From Ensifer sesbaniae (GTDB lineage: Bacteria; Pseudomonadota; Alphaproteobacteria; Rhizobiales; Rhizobiaceae), in the NCBI RefSeq assembly GCF_013283665.1, contig NZ_JABEKU010000002.1, forward strand, positions 1,424,863-1,488,862: a DNA stretch of 64,000 nucleotides, in the 5' to 3' direction. Shown here in pieces: positions 43,770-52,504 of the stretch. Position numbers and translations under genes: made by a program. The stretch's first letter is position 1. Each line of letters starts with the position of its first letter. Below the pieces are notes generated by a model. It was not told where the DNA came from. It was given only the letters and a program-made list of their open reading frames with translations, and searched no databases.

Positions 43770-43900
43770 CCAATCGCTCCGAGTACACAGGACCAAGCCG
43801 CGGGCCGCCATTGGCTGAACGAAATGCCTACAACAGCGATTGCTCGCCACAGCGAGCATTACAGGGAGACAACATGAGGATTCGCATCGTTCGTACTCTA

Positions 43901-45075
43901 GTCATCTGAATCCGAAATTCGTGTCATAAGCTGTTGTCGACCTTCTGACAGAAGCGCTTGACGGATGCGAGAATGTCGTCTGCGGATTTGGTCCAGCGAT
44001 ATGGCTTGGGGTTTTTGTTGTGGCGCTCGATGAAGCTTTTGATGTCGGCTTCGAGTTGAGCTGTCGAAGTATGGACGCCACGTCGTAGTTGCTTGCGGGT
44101 CAATTCCGCAAACCAGCGTTCGACCTGGTTGATCCAGGAGGCCGAGGTTGGCGTAAAGTGCACGTGGTAGCGTGGCCGCCGCATCAGCCAGTTCTTGATC
44201 GATGCAGTTTTATGCGTTGCATAGTTGTCCATCACGATATGCACGTCCAAATCGGGCGGCACGTTCGCATCGATCTGCTTCAGGAAGTCCAGGAACTCGG
44301 TGGCCCGATGCCGCTTGTAGCATTTGCCGATGACAAAGCCGGAGGCGACATCGAGTGCTGCAAACAATGTCGTCGTGCCGTGCCGAACATAAGAATGGGT
44401 ACGCCGTTCAGGCATGCCAGGCATCATCGGCAGCACTGGCTGCTCGCGATCGAGCGCCTGGATTTGGCTCTTCTCGTCCACGCTGAGAACCAGCGCCCGA
44501 TTGGGAGGCGACAGATAAAGACCGACGATGTCGCGGACCTTATCGACGAACAAGGGATCGCTGGACAGCTTGAACGTCTCAGTGCGATGGGGCTGCAGGC
44601 CGAAGGCGTTCCATATCCGGCGGATCGTCGTGTGCGAAAAACCAGCGGCTCCTGCCATCGAGCGGATCGACCAATGGGTCGCATCCGTGGGCGTAGAACG
44701 CAGCGTGCGCTCGATCACAGCAGCAATCTGATCATCGCCGATCGTGCGGGGCCGGCCAGGGCGAACTTCGTCGAGCAGGCCATCGAGCCGATCTTTAAGA
44801 AAGCGCCGCCGCCATTTGCCAACCGTATGTTCATGCACGCCGAGTTCGCCGGCAACGACCTTGCTCGCAATTCCGTCGGCACAGCGAAGAATGATCCGGC
44901 ACCGCTCTGACATGGAGCGAGCAACGCGATGCTTACGCACCTGCCGCTCCAAATACTCCCGCTCCGCCTCGCTCAAAATCAATGGTGCCGTCGGTCGGCC
45001 AGTCGCATTTGCCATTGCTCAACCTCCCATGAACAGGCAAAGCGTACAATGTAATGAACTTCAGTTCCAGATGAC
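43901..45075 (-). mobile_element. Intact IS630-family element, 1175 bp
   Basis: The terminal inverted repeats are GTCATCTGAATCCGAA at the left and, reversed, GTCATCTGGAACTGAA at the right. It is flanked by a TA duplication (43899-43900 and 45076-45077), the usual IS630/mariner target. It is inserted inside the signal-peptide coding part of the barrel gene. Confidence 0.9.
43924..45015 (-). CDS. IS630-family transposase
   Basis: 363 aa, complete. The N-terminal helix-turn-helix region (SKVVAGELGVHEHTVGKWRR) is followed by a DDE_3 domain: Asp in LVLSVDEKSQ, Asp in VHIVMDNYATHK and Glu in WINQVERWFAE. All three catalytic acids are present, so the element may be active. It is transcribed opposite to the gene it interrupts. 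Confidence 0.92.
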   Translation of the reverse strand: MANATGRPTAPLILSEAEREYLERQVRKHRVARSMSERCRIILRCADGIASKVVAGELGVHEHTVGKWRRRFLKDRLDGLLDEVRPGRPRTIGDDQIAAVIERTLRSTPTDATHWSIRSMAGAAGFSHTTIRRIWNAFGLQPHRTETFKLSSDPLFVDKVRDIVGLYLSPPNRALVLSVDEKSQIQALDREQPVLPMMPGMPERRTHSYVRHGTTTLFAALDVASGFVIGKCYKRHRATEFLDFLKQIDANVPPDLDVHIVMDNYATHKTASIKNWLMRRPRYHVHFTPTSASWINQVERWFAELTRKQLRRGVHTSTAQLEADIKSFIERHNKNPKPYRWTKSADDILASVKRFCQKVDNSL

Positions 45076-45915
45076 TAGCGGCAATCGGAACTTGCCTTGT
45101 TGCGGGTACGGCGCAGGCCACCGAAATCTATTCCCCGATGACGCCGGAAGTGCAGCAGAAGACCACCGAAGGCGGATGGACATTTTCCTTCGCCCCATAT
45201 TTCTGGGCGGCCGGTTTGTCGGGTGACCTTGAGCAGTTCGGGCTGCCCGCAGTCGATGTCAATGCCAGCTTCCGTGACATCTTCGACCACCTTGAGTTCG
45301 GTGCGATGGCGATCGGCGAAGCGCGCAACGGCCCCTACAGCATCTTCGCCGATGCCATGTATACCAAGATTTCGGGGCAGTCGGGGACACCACGAGGCAT
45401 TGTTGCGACAGACGTCGAACTCACATCGGAGACCTTTGCCGGGCTGCTCGGCGCGGGATACTCCGTCATCGACAACGATACAGCGCGGTTCGACGTGGTC
45501 GCCGGCCTGCGCGTATGGTCCGTCGAAAGCGAGCTTTCGTTCCATGGCGGCATTCTCGATGGGCGCAGCAGAAGCGATCAGGCAACTTGGGTAGACGGTC
45601 TGGCGGGTTTCCGCGGCACCTATTCTCTCACGCCCGAACTCTACCTGACGGGCTGGGGTCTTGTCGGTGCTGGTGGCGCTGACCTCGATTGGGACGTGGC
45701 GGCGGCAATTGGTTATAGGTTCAACAATTCGATATCGGCCATTGCCGGCTACCGCGCGTTGGGCGTGGACTACAGCAATGACGGTTTCGTGTTCAACGTC
45801 ACTCAGCAGGGTCCGATGCTGGGGCTCTCAGTGCGGTTCTAAGCGGAGCCGCTCAAACCCACCGACCCCCTTTCCAAACAAATCGAGCGACCACAAATCT
45901 GAAGGAGACGAAGCT

Positions 45916-46335
45916 TTGAAGACAAGAAATACCATAGCAACGGCACTGTTCATCGGGCTCGCGTTAGCGGGCGCGACGCGCGCAGAAACACTTAGCTACG
46001 CCGACGCCGTCACGAGGCTGGCGCAGGATTGCGGCGGCGACATCAAAAAGCTCTGCCACGGCCTCAATCTCGGCAACGGGCGGGTCGCCGATTGCCTCCA
46101 GAAAAACGCAGCAAAAATCTCACCGGTCTGCGTCGGATCGATCACGACTGTGCTCACCTCGATCAGCCAGCGGGAGCAGGCCCAGGCCGCATACGCGAAT
46201 GTCTGCAAACACGATGTCGCGCAACTCTGTTCAAGCGTGAAAGGCGACGGCTACCGTCTCGCATGTCTCATCAAAGCCGAAAAGCGCGTAGGCAAACCGT
46301 GTAATCAGGCGATAACCGATGCCGGCTGGAGATAA
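45916..46335 (+). CDS. Exported cysteine-rich-repeat protein
   Basis: 139 aa from TTG with GAAGGAG eight bases upstream. The signal peptide reads TIATALFIGLALAGATRA. Two Cys-rich repeats (DCGGDIKKLCHGLNLGNG and VCKHDVAQLCSSVKGDGYRL) contain eight cysteines with the C-x(6-7)-C and C-x-x-x(5)-C spacing of the GLG1/FGFR-type cysteine-rich repeat (PF00839). Bacterial members are periplasmic and of unknown role. It lies between the barrel gene and the OmpA-family gene, in one apparent operon. Confidence 0.78.
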   Translation: MKTRNTIATALFIGLALAGATRAETLSYADAVTRLAQDCGGDIKKLCHGLNLGNGRVADCLQKNAAKISPVCVGSITTVLTSISQREQAQAAYANVCKHDVAQLCSSVKGDGYRLACLIKAEKRVGKPCNQAITDAGWR

Positions 46336-46339
46336 GCAA

Positions 46340-46918
46340 ATGACCAGGCTCCGTAACCTACTCCTCACTCTTTTACTCGCGGCATCGAGCGCACCGGACT
46401 TTGCAGCCGCCCAGGAGGTCTCCCAACAACGGATCGTCTCAGGACTTGGCAAGCTCGTTGAGGCGGCTCCGTTGATCGACATCGCAATTCTGCGCCAGGA
46501 AGCCATAGAGGGCGGCGGAGTGGCGATGGCGTCGCTTCCGAACTGGGGAAAGATCGCCAAGCTCCCGCAAATGGTCGTCGAGATCGACTTCGAGAACGAT
46601 TCGGTGATGATCAAGCCGGAATCCTACAGGACTCTGGGCCTGCTCGCCGATGCGCTTCATCATCCGAATCTCTGGGCCTACAAGTTTCTGATTGTCGGGC
46701 ACTCGAGCTCAACAGGCAGTGACAAGCATAATCTGGAACTCAGCGAAAGACGGGCCGTGGCCATCACGGAAATTCTCTCAACGACATTCGCGGTCGCCCC
46801 TGAACGGCTCTATGCCATTGGTGTCGGCGAGTACTTCCCGATCGATGGCTCAAAGGGCGATTCAGCGAGTAACAGACGCGTCCAGCTTGTCAATTTGGGT
46901 GTCTTCACGACGCCGTAA
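46340..46918 (+). CDS. OmpA-family peptidoglycan-associated protein
   Basis: 192 aa from the ATG with GGAG eight bases before. A signal peptide (LLLTLLLAASSAPDFAAA) is followed by a helical linker and an OmpA-C domain (about residues 80-190): VEIDFENDSVMIKPESYRTL, FLIVGHSSSTGSDKHNLELSERRA and a final NRRVQLV. The family's Asp and Arg that bind diaminopimelate are at the expected positions (Asp in GSDKHN, Arg in NRRV). No barrel domain. It starts 4 bp after the Cys-rich gene. Confidence 0.85.
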   Translation: MTRLRNLLLTLLLAASSAPDFAAAQEVSQQRIVSGLGKLVEAAPLIDIAILRQEAIEGGGVAMASLPNWGKIAKLPQMVVEIDFENDSVMIKPESYRTLGLLADALHHPNLWAYKFLIVGHSSSTGSDKHNLELSERRAVAITEILSTTFAVAPERLYAIGVGEYFPIDGSKGDSASNRRVQLVNLGVFTTP

Positions 46919-47213
46919 CAATGCCTACCGCCGGCAGACCACGCGTGCCCGCAATCGGCCTGCGCTCTCACCAAAGAAGCGCAGGCACTGCGGACTACTA
47001 CGCGAGGCTCGCATGACGTGCCGAGGAACCCATCTGCTCCCACCGGACCGCTTTGAGCCGGATACCCCCAACACCTGTTCATGTGCTTCAGACGCGTTGG
47101 AGTGGCTCTCTGATGGACAAATTTCTCGATCTTGGTCCCACGTGGGCCGAACTGGAAGAGCTCGTTCCTTGCGTCGCGAAGAAGATGGTGGCGACCACCA
47201 CCGAAGATCGGGT
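46919..47213. other. No gene recognised
   Basis: Overlapping short frames on both strands show no motif. Downstream lies a transposon end and an ISL3 relic. Confidence 0.3.
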
Positions 47214-47234
47214 TTGTCGTTTTGCATTTAACCG
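47214..47234 (+). repeat. Solo copy of a transposon terminus
   Basis: Contains TGTCGTTTTGCATTTAACCG, identical to the left end of the miniature element at 52247-52649. Here it is directly followed by the ISL3 inverted repeat, so the rest of that transposon copy was lost. Confidence 0.6.
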
Positions 47235-47862
47235 GGTTCATCCTCAATTTCTGTGATTCAGCGGCAGCTTTCTCGCCCTCTTCAGTGCTGGGCCGGCGCG
47301 ACCGTACATTGCACGCTTCAGCATCTTGAGGCGGTTGATCTGCCCTTCGGCTTGACCGTTGCTCCACGGGAGTTCGATTGCATTTTTGACGGCATCAATA
47401 TCCCGGCGCAAAACGCTGGCGAAACGCATGATTGCCGTGAGCTCGGTGTCGATGGCATCGTCGATCCATTCATCCAGCGCGTCCGGGCTCCTGCTGCGCA
47501 AGATGCCGTTGAAGCGCATGGCCAAGCCACGCATTATGGCGAACGCTCGAGAGCCCTGCTTCAATGCATTGACCTTTCTGGCCTGACGATCTGTCAGCAG
47601 GCCGCGCGGTTTTATGCACAAAGCTGCGGCCACCACAGATGAGATCATATGGCCCGTATCAGGATCGCGGACGGGTTCTGAAACATCCGTCTCCGGAGGC
47701 GGCTCGTCGGGTTGAATGTTTTCGACTTCGCGCCACACCTTCAACAGGCGCTCCAGAACCTTGACCCCTGGGCCGGGTGACCATTTCAATTGCGCTCGCA
47801 TCCCCGCAGATAGCAGTCGAGGCGCTAACACTCTGTTAACCACAGAAATTGAGGAAGACCCC
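47234..47862 (-). mobile_element. Internally deleted ISL3-family element, 629 bp, both inverted repeats present
   Basis: The left end is GGGTTCATCCTCAATTTCTG (47234 onward) and the right end, reversed, is GGGGTCTTCCTCAATTTCTG (47862 backward); they match at 18 of 20 positions. Between them is only the C-terminal half of the transposase. The right end interrupts the pcm gene. Confidence 0.75.
47270..47800 (-). pseudogene. ISL3-family transposase, C-terminal half
   Basis: Minus-strand frame with GLAMRFNGILRSRSPDALDE, IELPWSNGQAEGQINRLKML and KRAMYGRAGPAL, the DDE_Tnp_ISL3 C-terminal block including the W-S-N-G-x-x-E-G catalytic Glu region. The N-terminal zinc finger, helix-turn-helix and first Asp residues have been deleted, so it cannot transpose by itself but might be mobilised in trans. 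Confidence 0.8.
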
Positions 47863-48230
47863 GATACCGTCGAAAGGCGCGTGCGCAGCCCAACCATAGT
47901 AACCGTCGCCCACCTTCACCTCGACATTGTCGAAGCGGAGCTCCGCCAAGCGGGCGGCTGCCCTTTCGCCCAGCTCCGGTATGATCTCAATCGAGTAAAC
48001 CTTCGCTGCGAGCGGCGACAAGACGGCTGCCTGATAACCCGAGCCAGTACCGATCTCGAGAACAACGTCACGAGGTCCGACGTTGATCAGGTCGGTCATC
48101 AGCGCGACGATGAAGGGTTGCGAAATGGTCTGGCCGTATCCGATCGGCAGTGGCCGATCTTGATAGGCCTCGCCGCGCTGCTCCTCGGGCACAAAAAGGT
48201 GGCGCGGCACCTTTTCCTCCTTCTTCTTCA
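47863..48230 (-). pseudogene. pcm: Protein-L-isoaspartate O-methyltransferase fragment, truncated by ISL3
   Basis: Minus-strand translation includes [39 protein letters not shown], the SAM-binding [15 protein letters not shown] and [18 protein letters not shown], then the ISL3 end. About 80 C-terminal residues are missing and are not found beyond the element. The N-terminus is also atypical (a Lys-rich stretch). The repair methylase cannot be functional. Confidence 0.8.
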
Positions 48231-48267
48231 TCGAGCTGCTTTTCCGCTTCGTGCCAGTGGCGCTCAT

Positions 48268-48704
48268 GCCCTACGTCAGGTCCTACCTCGTGCTACCAGA
48301 TTTCGTAGGCGTGTCTCCGAATGCGCTCTTGCCTCTATCCTCCTCGTGCATGCGGCTGACGAACCCGCCAGGCTTGCCATCAGAGCAGCCGTGGTCGGCA
48401 AGGTCCGGCAGATGCGAACCAGCTGGCAGAAAACCCCGGCAAACGGTTCTGCCCCACTTTGCCTGTGAAATTCGGACGGTTCGCTTCCAATCGAACGATT
48501 GGAAGCGAACTCGATGCGCTTGGCGGCCCGTGCTTTTTTAGATTTTTCCGGAGTGACGCCGACGGGGCGGTGGCGCCGTCCAATGATCCCCTTCGGGGTT
48601 CGTCCAACGAAGTGACGATTTCTTGGCGGCATGCAGAAAAGGGCAAGCACGCCCGTCAGCAGCAAACGTGACCGCACCGCCCTGGCTACAGCACGAGTTG
48701 AGCC
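48268..48704. other. Non-coding region with a 32-bp palindrome
   Basis: No open frame with a recognisable product. It contains the palindrome at 48479-48510 and a small CCCC-TTC-GGGG hairpin near 48584. Confidence 0.35.
48479..48510. repeat. 32-bp near-perfect palindrome
   Basis: Arm GTTCGCTTCCAATCG (48479-48493), two bases AA, then its exact complement CGATTGGAAGCGAAC (48496-48510). It lies between pcm and the hypothetical gene at 48705. It could be a terminator-like structure, a small repeat element or a protein-binding site; a T-rich stretch follows at 48536-48546. Confidence 0.8.
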
Positions 48705-49136
48705 TCACTCACCGTCCCAGTTGACCGCAATGATACCCGGTGCGTCCGAGTTGTAATTCACAAAGTGCCAGCGGAGGTCGTCCTTCCATATTTTAAGCTT
48801 ATAGGTATCGCCCGTCTCGTCCGTAAAATAGAGCCGAAAATATCGGAAAATCGATGGTCCCCTTGCCTGCACGTAAACCGAGTATCGATAGTGCGATATC
48901 GCCGGCTTGTTGATGACATATATGGTGCTGGCGAAGGCGTCGCCCTCTCCAACAATTGTCGATTGCAAGTTGGTGGCGCCATTGATTGCCAGCAAACCAG
49001 CCCCCGGTAATAGCGGCGGCCCGTTCGCAGATCCCTCGGTTTTGCCGGCGTCGTCAGACGTAAAATTCGAGCCTACTTCCAGTGGTAGCGGCTCTTCCGG
49101 AAGAAACGCTTCAGATGACTTAAAAGTCCGAAACAT
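48705..49136 (-). CDS. Hypothetical protein, 143 aa
   Basis: The ATG has AGGAGAC about five bases upstream (in the minus sense). The N-terminal half is low-complexity and Gly/Pro/Ser-rich. The C-terminal half (IYVINKPAISHYRYSVYVQA, FRLYFTDETGDTYKLKIWKD, IAVNWDGE) looks like a small beta-sandwich with aromatic surface residues. No signal peptide. I do not recognise a family. Confidence 0.55.
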   Translation of the reverse strand: MFRTFKSSEAFLPEEPLPLEVGSNFTSDDAGKTEGSANGPPLLPGAGLLAINGATNLQSTIVGEGDAFASTIYVINKPAISHYRYSVYVQARGPSIFRYFRLYFTDETGDTYKLKIWKDDLRWHFVNYNSDAPGIIAVNWDGE

Positions 49137-49399
49137 TGCTGTCTCCTGTCTATCTACCCAACGTTGCGAAACATACTTCGAAAATCACGCCGCGCTACGC
49201 TCAAAAGATAGGGCTTTTTGCGGATTCTCGCGAACAGGGGCGCTTGCATCCGCCGCTTCTGGGATACCAGAGGCGACGCGCTACTTCATGGATCCGGCCC
49301 TTTTCCTTCATTAGTGGGGCCCCTGAAACGCATCGAGCCGCACCGGCTGGTGGCACTTGTTGTTGCAGACGTCGGCCGGTACGCTCAACAGAGACCCCG
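49137..49399. other. No gene recognised
   Basis: Short region upstream of the IS110 remnant; it may include part of its left side. No start or motif is visible. Confidence 0.3.
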
Positions 49400-49740
49400 C
49401 AGCTCGTGAAGCCTTATGTCAAACGCGGCAAAAATGATGCAGCCGATGCGGAGGCACTATGCGAGGCGATGAGCCGCCCAACAATGCGGTTCGTTCCAAG
49501 GAAATCGGCGTATCAGCAAGCCGTGCTGATGCTAGTGGGCATGCGCGAGCGCGTTGTTGCTGCACAAACGCAGCTTGCCAATACGATTCGCGGCCATGCG
49601 GCTGAGTTTGGACTGACTCATATCTCGCCACTGCTTGAAAGAACCATGATTGACGAAACCATTCCAGCCCTGGCACGCGATCTATTCGCATCTCTCGCTG
49701 ACGAATTTGTGCAGTTAGAGGTCAGGCTTGGCGTTCGGCG
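49400..49740 (+). pseudogene. IS110/IS1111-family transposase fragment
   Basis: Plus-strand translation reads LVKPYVKRGKNDAADAEALC, then RPTMRFVPRKSAYQQAVLML and REQ-type QTQLANTIRGHAAEFG. This is the middle of the DEDD domain, including the K-N-D-x-x-D-A motif. The beginning is missing and the Transposase_20 domain is lost after about 49740. It is clearly different from the intact IS110 copy at 15841. Confidence 0.75.
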
Positions 49741-50028
49741 CACCCTCGTTTGTTGCGGTCGTGCGAAACGGACGCTAGGGAATGCAGACGGCGGGATAAG
49801 CGTCTGACATCCCCCGTTGTTTGGATCCGGTTAGCTCTTGCCATCGGGACCCGTCGTCTAGCTTATTTGTGCGTCCGTTCTAATATTATCAGTTCGGTTT
49901 GTCATCCTGATCGACAGTACCGATAAATTGATGACGCTTACCTGTCGCTGTTGAGAACCACCTGGCCGGCTCGGGTTCGCAATTGGAGACCAGAATGGGG
50001 CATAGCTGAAAAGGTCACGGGAGGTTCG
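49741..50028. promoter_or_regulatory. Region upstream of AI-2E family gene
   Basis: 288 bp with no gene. A slightly AT-rich stretch at 49860-49935 could hold the promoter for the downstream transporter. Confidence 0.3.
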
Positions 50029-52014
50029 ATGCTGAGATTTTCGCGCAAGATCGGAAAAGAACCTGTTGAAATGGCCGAGTTGCACCCGCTGACCTTGTCG
50101 CGTGCGACCGCGGAGACCTCGAAGCTGCCAACCCTTGTAGCAAGTGCTGTAACCGTGGCGGTGCTCTACTTTGCCCGCGACGTGTTCTTGCCCTTGGCGA
50201 TCGCTATCCTCCTGACATTCGCTCTCGCGCCTGGCGTCTCAAGGCTACGGCGCACCGGCTGCCCTCGCTCGGTCGCGGTTGTCGGAACCGTGACGACGGC
50301 TTTCCTGTTCCTCACTGCATTTGGCGTCATCGTCGCGCTGCAAATCAGCGAGGTCGCGCGAGATGTGCCGAGATACCAGTCGAACATTGTTGAGAAGGTC
50401 CGCTCTCTCAAAGAGGCCGGATCGGAGAGCCAAATAATCGATCGACTGAGCCGGGTGATGGAGCGGATCAGCGTTGAGCTCAGCCGACCTGAAGAAGATT
50501 TGGCTGTGTCGCCCGCAACCGTTCCTGAACCGAAGCCGCTTCTGGTCGAGATATTTTCGCCGCAGCGCCCGATCGAAATCCTGATGAGCGTGATCAATCC
50601 GCTCCTTGGTCCCTTGGCAACCGCTGGCCTCGTTACCGTCGTTGTCATCTTCATGCTGCTTGAGCGCGAGGATCTGCGTGACCGGTTCATCCGCTTGGTC
50701 GGTTACGGCGATCTTCATCGAACCACCGAGGCGCTCCAGGATGCGGGCGCTCGTGTGGGCCAGTATTTGCTCATGCAACTTGTCGTCAACATCACTTATG
50801 GGGTGCCGCTTGCGATCGGACTTTGGTTTCTAGGGATTCCAAACGCGATTTTATGGGGCATGCTCGCGATCGTACTGCGCTTCGTGCCCTATATCGGGCC
50901 GGTGATTGCTGCTGCTCTACCCCTTTTCCTGGCATTCGCGGCAGCACCCGGATGGAGCTTGGTCGTTCTGACCCTTGGGCTGTTTGTTGCCCTTGAACTT
51001 GTCAGCAACAATCTGGTCGAGCCGTGGCTATATGGGTCCCGCACCGGTCTGTCACCGCTTGCGATCATTGTTGCCGCCATCTTCTGGGCCTGGCTCTGGG
51101 GGCCGGTCGGACTGGTGATGTCAACCCCGCTCACCGTCTGCCTGGTTGTGCTCGGCCGGCATGTCCGCCAGTTCGAGTTTCTCGAAATTCTGTTGGGCAA
51201 TGAGCCGGTACTCAATCCCAAGGAGCGCCTTTACCAGCGATTGCTGGCGGGAGATCCGGACGAGGCAACGGACAATGCGGAGGAGATGCTCGACGAAATC
51301 TATCTCGTCGAGTTTTACGACACGGTCGCCATCCCTGCGCTGCTTTTGGCTGAAACTGATCGTATGCGCGGCGCATTGACAGAAGAACAGAGAGCGAAAG
51401 TTGCCGAAAGTGCGGGCACACTTGTTGCCAACCTCGAGGAGATCGCCCTTGAAGAGGAAGACGAAGACGAAAACGAAGATCCCGATAGCAACGACGATGC
51501 TCAGGTGAACGATTACGACCTCCCATCTGGTGAAGGGCGATCCGTGCTTTGCCTTGGCGGGCGAAATGCGCTCGATGACGTCACGGCGATGATGCTCCAC
51601 CAGGTGCTGCGGGTGCAAGGCGCCGACGTGAGTTACTCCAGCCACGAGGGCCTGAGCCCGCGAAAAATCAAGGACCTGCCGGTCGAGGGGCGACACGCCA
51701 TCGTACTGACGGTTCTCGACCGGCAATCCATGCGTCACGCCAAATTCCTTGTCCGCCGGCTCAAGCGACTGGCGCCCGCAGCGCGGGTCGGGATCGTGCT
51801 CTGGCAGGACTTGCAGCAACGGGACACCGAGAAAAACGAGCTTCTTGTCGAGGAAACGCAGGCCGACTTTGTCGTCTTTGCGATCACTGAGGCCGTCCGG
51901 GAGGCGCTGTCGGCGGAAGCGCCGCAGCCCGTCAAATTCACGCATCCAAGAACCGCCCGTCGTGCGACGTTGCGTGGAAGTCTTGATAGGCAAGAAAGGA
52001 CAGCAGCCGACTGA
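50029..52014 (+). CDS. AI-2E/PerM-family membrane protein with long cytosolic C-terminal extension
   Basis: 661 aa from the ATG after GGGAGG. The membrane part (about 30-380) has about eight helices and family blocks VFLPLAIAILLTFALAPGVS, GMLAIVLRFVPYIGPVIAAA, PWLYGSRTGLSPLAIIVAAI. A long C-terminal extension follows: an acidic linker (EEEDEDENEDPDSNDD, about 488-504) and a Rossmann-like domain (SVLCLGGRNALDDVTAMML to VGIVLWQDLQQRD). AI-2E proteins export signals or ions (TqsA, PerM, Na+/H+ antiport members); the substrate here is unknown. The C-terminal domain may be regulatory. Confidence 0.82.
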   Translation: MLRFSRKIGKEPVEMAELHPLTLSRATAETSKLPTLVASAVTVAVLYFARDVFLPLAIAILLTFALAPGVSRLRRTGCPRSVAVVGTVTTAFLFLTAFGVIVALQISEVARDVPRYQSNIVEKVRSLKEAGSESQIIDRLSRVMERISVELSRPEEDLAVSPATVPEPKPLLVEIFSPQRPIEILMSVINPLLGPLATAGLVTVVVIFMLLEREDLRDRFIRLVGYGDLHRTTEALQDAGARVGQYLLMQLVVNITYGVPLAIGLWFLGIPNAILWGMLAIVLRFVPYIGPVIAAALPLFLAFAAAPGWSLVVLTLGLFVALELVSNNLVEPWLYGSRTGLSPLAIIVAAIFWAWLWGPVGLVMSTPLTVCLVVLGRHVRQFEFLEILLGNEPVLNPKERLYQRLLAGDPDEATDNAEEMLDEIYLVEFYDTVAIPALLLAETDRMRGALTEEQRAKVAESAGTLVANLEEIALEEEDEDENEDPDSNDDAQVNDYDLPSGEGRSVLCLGGRNALDDVTAMMLHQVLRVQGADVSYSSHEGLSPRKIKDLPVEGRHAIVLTVLDRQSMRHAKFLVRRLKRLAPAARVGIVLWQDLQQRDTEKNELLVEETQADFVVFAITEAVREALSAEAPQPVKFTHPRTARRATLRGSLDRQERTAAD

Positions 52015-52120
52015 ACTCAAAAGTAGTCAGAAAATCGCCGGAACCTTGCGCGCCATCGTCGGTTCGCTTTCTCTCTGGAAAGGAGCCCGATGATGAACGA
52101 GCCCAAAGACGAAATATCCA

Positions 52121-52246
52121 CCAGAACGACGACGGCACCAAATGCCTGCATGCGAAGTACGGTCCCATGCCGTGTTCGCAGACCCAAGCACTATTAGATC
52201 TTAAGAGGCACTGGATGACAGCTGAAGAAATGCCACCGAAGTTTCT
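52121..52246 (+). repeat. Copy 2 of the dispersed duplication; truncated 5' gene fragment
   Basis: Matches 13489-13662, including the first ten codons (MTAEEMPPKF versus MTVEEMSPKF) of the gene at 13631, with a roughly 50-bp internal deletion. Homology stops exactly where the miniature transposon begins (TGTCG at 52247). Confidence 0.8.
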
Positions 52247-52301
52247 TGTCGTTTTGCATTTAACCGCCAGACTCCGACAACAACAATTTCAATAAGATAG
52301 C

Positions 52302-52371
52302 TTGGCACTTAATTTGAGACTTGGCAGTTAATTTGAGATTGCGCCGTTGATTTTGGCACGTAATGTGAGAT
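52302..52371 (+). repeat. Three 19-bp direct repeats at the left end of the miniature element
   Basis: TTGGCACTTAATTTGAGAC (52302-52320), TTGGCAGTTAATTTGAGAT (52321-52339) and TTGGCACGTAATGTGAGAT (52353-52371). Confidence 0.85.
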
Positions 52372-52403
52372 TCAATCGCCGACGAAATAGACGGTGTTTC
52401 TGC

Positions 52404-52504
52404 ATGAACGATCCATTGCCCGACGAGATTGACGAAGCGCTTCGGGATGAGGCGTGTCGACGAGCCGAGGCGATGCTTTCCCTGCTGCGTGGCCCACTTC
52501 TGTA
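52404..52504 (+). pseudogene. N-terminal scrap of a Mu/TniA-like transposase
   Basis: The frame reads MNDPLPDEIDEALRDEACRR then AEAMLSLLRG and a stop. This resembles the N-terminus of DDE transposases with a Mu-type C-terminal domain (D-E-A-C-R-R-E-E-A). About 33 residues remain; the rest was deleted. Confidence 0.45.

Larger units (their letters stand above)
43874..45842 (+). pseudogene. Outer-membrane beta-barrel protein gene interrupted by IS630
   Basis: Codons 1-9 (MRIRIVRTL) lie at 43874-43900 and the rest at 45078-45842. Removing the 1175-bp IS630 and one TA restores a single frame: MRIRIVRTLAAIGTCLVAGT, then AQA cleavage and a 263-residue protein. The barrel has strands such as GGWTFSFAPYFWAAGLSG and ends in GPMLGLSVRF, with the C-terminal Phe of BAM clients. 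Without the signal peptide the downstream part (possible internal Met at 45138) could not be exported. The insertion is clean, so it is probably recent and revertible. Confidence 0.85.
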
